A stretch of DNA of 30,314 nt from JASHSH01 sp036490215 (lineage in GTDB: Bacteria; Pseudomonadota; Alphaproteobacteria; Rhodospirillales; Magnetospirillaceae): assembly GCA_036490215.1 (NCBI GenBank), contig DASXEH010000031.1, positions 1-30,314 of the forward strand, read 5' to 3'. The notes below the pieces were generated by a model. That model was not told where the DNA came from, ran no database searches, and saw nothing but the letters and a program-made list of their open reading frames with translations. Of the stretch, positions 25,273 through 30,314 are shown piece after piece. The translations under genes were made by a program, and so were the position numbers. Positions within the stretch are counted from its first letter, which is position 1, and the number at the start of each line of letters is the position of its first letter.

Positions 25273-26079
25273 ATGGTCACCACACCACTCATGGAACTGC
25301 GCAATATCTCGAAGACCTTCGCCGGGATTCAAGCGCTGAAGGATGTCTCGATCGCCGTGCATCCGGGATCGGTACTATGCCTGCTGGGCGATAACGGCGC
25401 GGGCAAATCGACGCTGATCAAAGTCCTGTCGGGATTCCATGCGCCGAGCAGCGGCGCAATCCTGGTCGATGGGATCGAGACGCGGTTCGAGAGTCCGCGC
25501 GAGGCCCGCAGCCGCGGCGTGGCGACCGTGCACCAGGACGTCGGTACGATTCCGCAGATGAGTGTGGCGCGCAACTTCTTCCTTGGCGCCGAGCCGACCA
25601 GAGGCTGGGGGCCGCTCAAGGGATTCGATGTCGCCGCGGCAGAACGCATCGCGCTCGAACAGATCCGCGGTTTCGGCCTGACCCGTGTGACCCGCGGCGA
25701 TCAGATGGTGGGCACGCTGTCGGGTGGCGAGCGTCAGGTGATCGCGATCGCGCGCGCGCTCTATTTCGGCGCGCGTGTGCTGATCCTCGACGAACCGACC
25801 TCAGCGCTGGGCGTCAAGGAAGCCGCCAAAGTTCTGACCTTGATGCGCGCGGCGGTCAAACGCGGCATCGGCGTTGTCTTCATCACCCACAACGCGCGCC
25901 ATGCGATGCTGGTGGGCGATCATTTCGTCGTGCTCAATCATGGCATGGTGGCTGCTGCCTTCAAGCGCGGTGAGAAGAGCCGCGACGAGGTTCTCAATCT
26001 GATGGCCGGCGGCAAGCAGACCGAAGAGATCGAGGCCGATCTGACACTGTTCGAAGAAGACGGCACGGGAACACTCTAG
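25273..26079 (+). CDS. Sugar-type ABC transporter ATPase, single-domain (FrcA-like)
   Basis: The product has 268 residues with one ABC domain. Walker A is GDNGAGKST (39-47), Q-loop at Q88, signature LSGGE (149-153), Walker B LILDEPTSALG (170-180) with E174 catalytic, and H-loop H206. RbsA, XylG and MglA of the same transporter class carry two ABC domains in about 500 residues. This one has a single domain, as in FrcA of Sinorhizobium. It energises the permease. The C-terminus is acidic (EEIEADLTLFEEDG). It is 20 bp upstream of the hydrolase gene, which is therefore probably in the same transcript. Confidence 0.93.
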   Translation: MVTTPLMELRNISKTFAGIQALKDVSIAVHPGSVLCLLGDNGAGKSTLIKVLSGFHAPSSGAILVDGIETRFESPREARSRGVATVHQDVGTIPQMSVARNFFLGAEPTRGWGPLKGFDVAAAERIALEQIRGFGLTRVTRGDQMVGTLSGGERQVIAIARALYFGARVLILDEPTSALGVKEAAKVLTLMRAAVKRGIGVVFITHNARHAMLVGDHFVVLNHGMVAAAFKRGEKSRDEVLNLMAGGKQTEEIEADLTLFEEDGTGTL

Positions 26080-26099
26080 GCCGCGCGGGAGTTCGACCG

Positions 26100-27683
26100 A
26101 TGGCAGACAACCAACTCGATTGGGATGAGGGGATGCGCCGCGTGCGCCTGTTCCCCTTTGACGCGAACGGTCCGCTGGTCTCGTCCGGTGCGCCAAAGCC
26201 CGATGGCTTTACGATGGTCGGCTGGGACCAGAATGCCGAGTTCCCCGCCTATCGCGTCAATGGCGATCTGGTGCCCTTCACGCCGATGGCCCAATTCGCG
26301 CCGGTGGATGCGAAGAGTGACTATTTTGTCGATCACTTCACCGACACCGCGATCAAAGCGCGCTGGGCCGAAGCCAAGAAAGACCCGGCGACGCGCGATC
26401 GCATCCTCGCCCGCGTGATGGACCTTCAGGTGCCTCATCAATTCCGCGGCACGGGCAGTATCGATCCGCGCGGGCTGATCGATCCTCATGCCGAGCGCGT
26501 CGATCTCACGTCCATTCGCCGCCCGGGCTTCTTCGCCGCCGCCCCATGGAACGAGGCCATCGCCGCATTCGATGACCGGACCAGTGTCATCGAAGTCGTT
26601 GTGCCGCGCGAGCCGCACGAGATCATCCATATGGGCCTGCGCGATCCGATCCGGGTGCGCGGCTGGCATATCGCAGGCGACGGCGTTCCCGACGGACGCG
26701 GCGGCAAGATCAAGGCGCTGGCAATTCTGATCTGCGGCCGCAATATCGAGATGACCGGCATCCACCACCCCGACGATGGCGAATGCTATTGGGATGCACG
26801 CCTGCAGGGGTGGATGCAGAACAGCTATCCCGATACGGCCAATCGCTCCGAAAGCGGCGGCGCGCGGCCGTGGCGCAACTACCTTCGCGTCTTCGTCGAG
26901 GCAGGCTTTGACGTGCTGTCGATCGATAAGCGCGGCCATGGCATCTCGGGCGGGACCTGCGACACCAATTGCAACGAGCAAGGCGAAGACCTGTTCCGCG
27001 TGCTCGATGCGTTGGAAACGGGGATCGGCGTGCGTATCCTGCTGCCTGGCGGCACGCCGCTTGAAGGTAAGGCTGCTGCCGGCAAGCTGCTCGGCGGCCG
27101 CGGCGCCAAAGAAATCCCCGTGGTGATCGGCGGCGCGTCGCAGGGCTGCATGGTTACCTGTTGGGCCATGCACAAGAACGCGGTCGGCAGTTGCGACTTC
27201 GACCGGCCCGATCCGGTGCAGCGCGGCCCCTATGGCTACAACGTCAAAGCCAGCCTGCTGCTGGCGCCGTTCGGCGGCGGGCTTGGTTATCGCTCGCCCG
27301 ACGATTCGCTGATCGAAGCAGCGCGGCGGGCCGAGTTTCATGTGCAGATGTTCACCTCGGGCGAGATTCTCGGCGGCATCAAGCACTGGCCGGCAGTGTT
27401 CATCGGACGTGGTCTATGGGATTTCTCCGAAAGCTTGGAAGGATCGTTCGACTGCTTTCGCCGCGCCACCGGACCACGCATGATCCTGGGCGTGCGCGGC
27501 CCCCATGGCGAAGCGCAGTGGGGCAACGTCAATATCCGGCATGTCCAGGACCATATGACACGCTTCGCCGCCGCCGCCGTTTCCGGCCGCGCGATCGAGG
27601 GCTACACGGAACCACAGAATATTCGCGACGTGGTCGCTGCCGCGCCGCAACATTGGATCGCAACCGCTAAGATGAAATCGTAA
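26100..27683 (+). CDS. Alpha/beta-hydrolase-like protein of unknown function
   Basis: The product has 527 residues, no signal peptide and no membrane segment. I do not recognise a named family. The N-terminal about 200 residues are unique to me. The rest follows an alpha/beta-hydrolase plan: KALAILICGRN (206-215), FDVLSIDKRGHGISGG (270-285), and a nucleophile elbow GGASQG with S347. D441 follows in GLWDFSE and H469 in VRGPHGE, giving a plausible Ser-Asp-His triad in the right order. A cysteine-containing insertion (CDTNCNEQGED, 287-297) and a glycine-rich stretch (317-334) separate the core strands. GGGAG precedes the ATG. The gene is 20 bp after the transporter ATPase and upstream of an acyl-CoA ligase, so it may cleave an ester or related bond of the imported compound. 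The reaction is not established. Confidence 0.75.
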   Translation: MADNQLDWDEGMRRVRLFPFDANGPLVSSGAPKPDGFTMVGWDQNAEFPAYRVNGDLVPFTPMAQFAPVDAKSDYFVDHFTDTAIKARWAEAKKDPATRDRILARVMDLQVPHQFRGTGSIDPRGLIDPHAERVDLTSIRRPGFFAAAPWNEAIAAFDDRTSVIEVVVPREPHEIIHMGLRDPIRVRGWHIAGDGVPDGRGGKIKALAILICGRNIEMTGIHHPDDGECYWDARLQGWMQNSYPDTANRSESGGARPWRNYLRVFVEAGFDVLSIDKRGHGISGGTCDTNCNEQGEDLFRVLDALETGIGVRILLPGGTPLEGKAAAGKLLGGRGAKEIPVVIGGASQGCMVTCWAMHKNAVGSCDFDRPDPVQRGPYGYNVKASLLLAPFGGGLGYRSPDDSLIEAARRAEFHVQMFTSGEILGGIKHWPAVFIGRGLWDFSESLEGSFDCFRRATGPRMILGVRGPHGEAQWGNVNIRHVQDHMTRFAAAAVSGRAIEGYTEPQNIRDVVAAAPQHWIATAKMKS

Positions 27684-27765
27684 CAATGCCGCGCTGCGTG
27701 TTCCCGCCGGTGGCACGCTTGGTCTAGAATAGGGCAAAGCATAATTCGCGTCCCGGGAGGACACG

Positions 27766-29460
<1,695 letters not shown>

Positions 29461-29468
29461 GGTCTAGT

Positions 29469-29568
29469 CGTCATCCCGGCCGAAGCGTAGCGGAGAGCCG
29501 GAATCCAGAGCTACGCAACCAGCCTTTACCCTGGACCCCGGATAATGCTGCGCATTTCCGGGGTGACG
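29469..29568. repeat. Palindromic intergenic repeat (CGTCATCCCGG family)
   Basis: Outer arms CGTCATCCCGG (29469-29479) and CCGGGGTGACG (29558-29568) pair with one G-T wobble. An inner hairpin, 29536-29563 (CCCCGGA / TCCGGGG), has a near-palindromic ATGC/GCAT centre. Elements with this GTCATCCCGG...CCGGAATCCAG look are dispersed in many alphaproteobacterial genomes. It fills the gap between the convergent acyl-CoA ligase and ScfR-type genes and may act as a bidirectional terminator. Confidence 0.8.
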
Positions 29569-29581
29569 ACACTGTGCGTCG

Positions 29582-30314
29582 TCAACTCGACAGCGTATAG
29601 GCCGAGACGCCGCGCTTGTTCTCGTCGATCTCGAGCTTGTGGTGCAGCGCCGGCATGGCGCGGTCGACGCAATTGAGCCGTTCGCAGATCCGGCAGCTGA
29701 CACCGATCGGATTCATCGCCTGCGGATCGTCGAGCGCGATGCCATCGGCATAGACCAACCCCTTAGCCTGGGTGATCGAACAGCCGAGCCCTATGGCGAG
29801 TTGGCTGACGCGAGGCCCGAACGGACCACGCGTGGCCGGACGGCCAGCGGGTGCGATCGTCCGTGCGACGCAGAAGAACGCCGACCCATCGGGCATTTGG
29901 CTGACTTGTACGCGTAAGAGGCCCGGCGTGGCGAACGCGTCATAGACATTCCAGCGCGGGCAGGCGGCGCCGAAGCGTGCGATGCGAATCCCCGAGGCGG
30001 AAAAGCGCTTCGAGATATTGCCGGCGATATCGACGCGGATGAGATGGAACGCCACGCCTTCCGCACCCGGTTTGCGCAGCGTGGTCAGGCGATGACAGAC
30101 CTGCTCGAAGCTCGCGCCGAAGCGATGTTGCAGCACATCGAGATCGTGCCGTGTGTCGCGCGCCGCTTCGAGGAAGCGGTCATAAGGCATCATCACCGCG
30201 CCGGCGAAATAATTGGCCAGCGCCTGGCGTGCCAGCACGTCCGCCTCGTCGGTGGTGAACTTGCCCTTGGCCGCCAGCTTGTCGATTGCATCGCGGTGAC
30301 CGAGCAGCGCCACC
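29582..30314 (-). CDS. ScfR/RamB-type short-chain acyl-CoA regulator, C-terminal part (partial)
   Basis: About 243 residues are visible and the 5' end lies beyond the window. Full proteins of this family have about 460-480 residues: an XRE helix-turn-helix, an IrrE/ImmA-like domain and a C-terminal ScfR domain. Here the end of the IrrE-like part is present (ALANYFAGAVMMPYDRFLEAA, then FGASFEQVCHRLTTL), followed by the ScfR domain with the cysteine pattern C207-x2-C210-x4-C215 (SCRICERLNCVDR) and C118 (ACPRWNVYDAF), numbered from the first visible codons. Relatives such as RamB and PrpR regulate acetate or propionate metabolism by sensing short-chain acyl-CoA. It converges on the acyl-CoA ligase gene. 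Confidence 0.88.
   Translation of the reverse strand, partial: VALLGHRDAIDKLAAKGKFTTDEADVLARQALANYFAGAVMMPYDRFLEAARDTRHDLDVLQHRFGASFEQVCHRLTTLRKPGAEGVAFHLIRVDIAGNISKRFSASGIRIARFGAACPRWNVYDAFATPGLLRVQVSQMPDGSAFFCVARTIAPAGRPATRGPFGPRVSQLAIGLGCSITQAKGLVYADGIALDDPQAMNPIGVSCRICERLNCVDRAMPALHHKLEIDENKRGVSAYTLSS

Noticed and set aside
27711..27730. TGGCAC sequence before the acyl-CoA ligase, considered as a sigma-54 promoter
   Set aside because: The -12 element TTGC is absent at the required spacing, so only half of the consensus is present.

Overview
The window is a GC-rich chromosomal segment, most likely from an alphaproteobacterium. The evidence is an rrn operon tail ordered 23S-5S-tRNA-fMet, dispersed palindromic intergenic repeats, and gene content (FrcA-type sugar transporter, GreB, ScfR-type regulator, complete leucine catabolic operon) typical of that class. 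I cannot name the genus from sequence alone. Codon use looks uniform apart from an AT-richer patch at about 4.68-4.76 kb and the AT-rich promoter region at about 22.97-23.04 kb. I see no phage, IS element, CRISPR array or plasmid module.

Layout. 1-1080: 3' end of a 23S rRNA gene, 5S rRNA enclosed by a long processing stem, tRNA-fMet with encoded CCA, and an intrinsic terminator. 1135-2079: a small NTF2/SnoaL-like protein and a FlaR-like P-loop NTPase. 2106-4760 (minus strand): a hybrid histidine kinase whose N-terminus begins at the tail of a PAS/PAC unit, preceded by an OmpR-type DNA-binding domain without its receiver; this looks like an eroded two-component locus. 4888-9346: a 2OG-Fe(II) dioxygenase of the amino-acid hydroxylase type, a KefB/C-like antiporter and a Uup-like ABC-F ATPase. 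9467-10631: divergent greB and a UPF0303/HbpS-like gene.

10655-13806 is a valine-branch operon: isobutyryl-CoA dehydrogenase-like, 3-hydroxyisobutyryl-CoA hydrolase and 3-hydroxyisobutyrate dehydrogenase. It is followed by purU and a TetR regulator. Convergent to these, 22.0-15.4 kb on the minus strand is a full leucine (liu) operon: isovaleryl-CoA dehydrogenase, methylcrotonyl-CoA carboxylase beta, methylglutaconyl-CoA hydratase, methylcrotonyl-CoA carboxylase alpha and HMG-CoA lyase. Together these enzymes convert isovaleryl-CoA to acetyl-CoA plus acetoacetate. The predicted liu promoter carries a perfect 20-bp palindrome over its -35 box, a strong candidate operator for a TetR-type repressor.

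22.08-29.46 kb is an accessory catabolic island. An IclR regulator is divergent from a periplasmic binding protein, a permease and a single-domain ATPase of the ribose/fructose ABC class, followed by a 527-residue alpha/beta-hydrolase-like protein that I do not recognise and an AMP-forming acyl-CoA ligase. The AT-rich divergent promoter region holds direct and inverted repeats. The window ends in the C-terminal half of a ScfR/RamB-type regulator of short-chain acyl-CoA metabolism.

The best candidates for something undescribed are the IclR/ABC transporter/large hydrolase/acyl-CoA ligase island and the palindrome-controlled liu promoter. The rest is largely ordinary chromosome.
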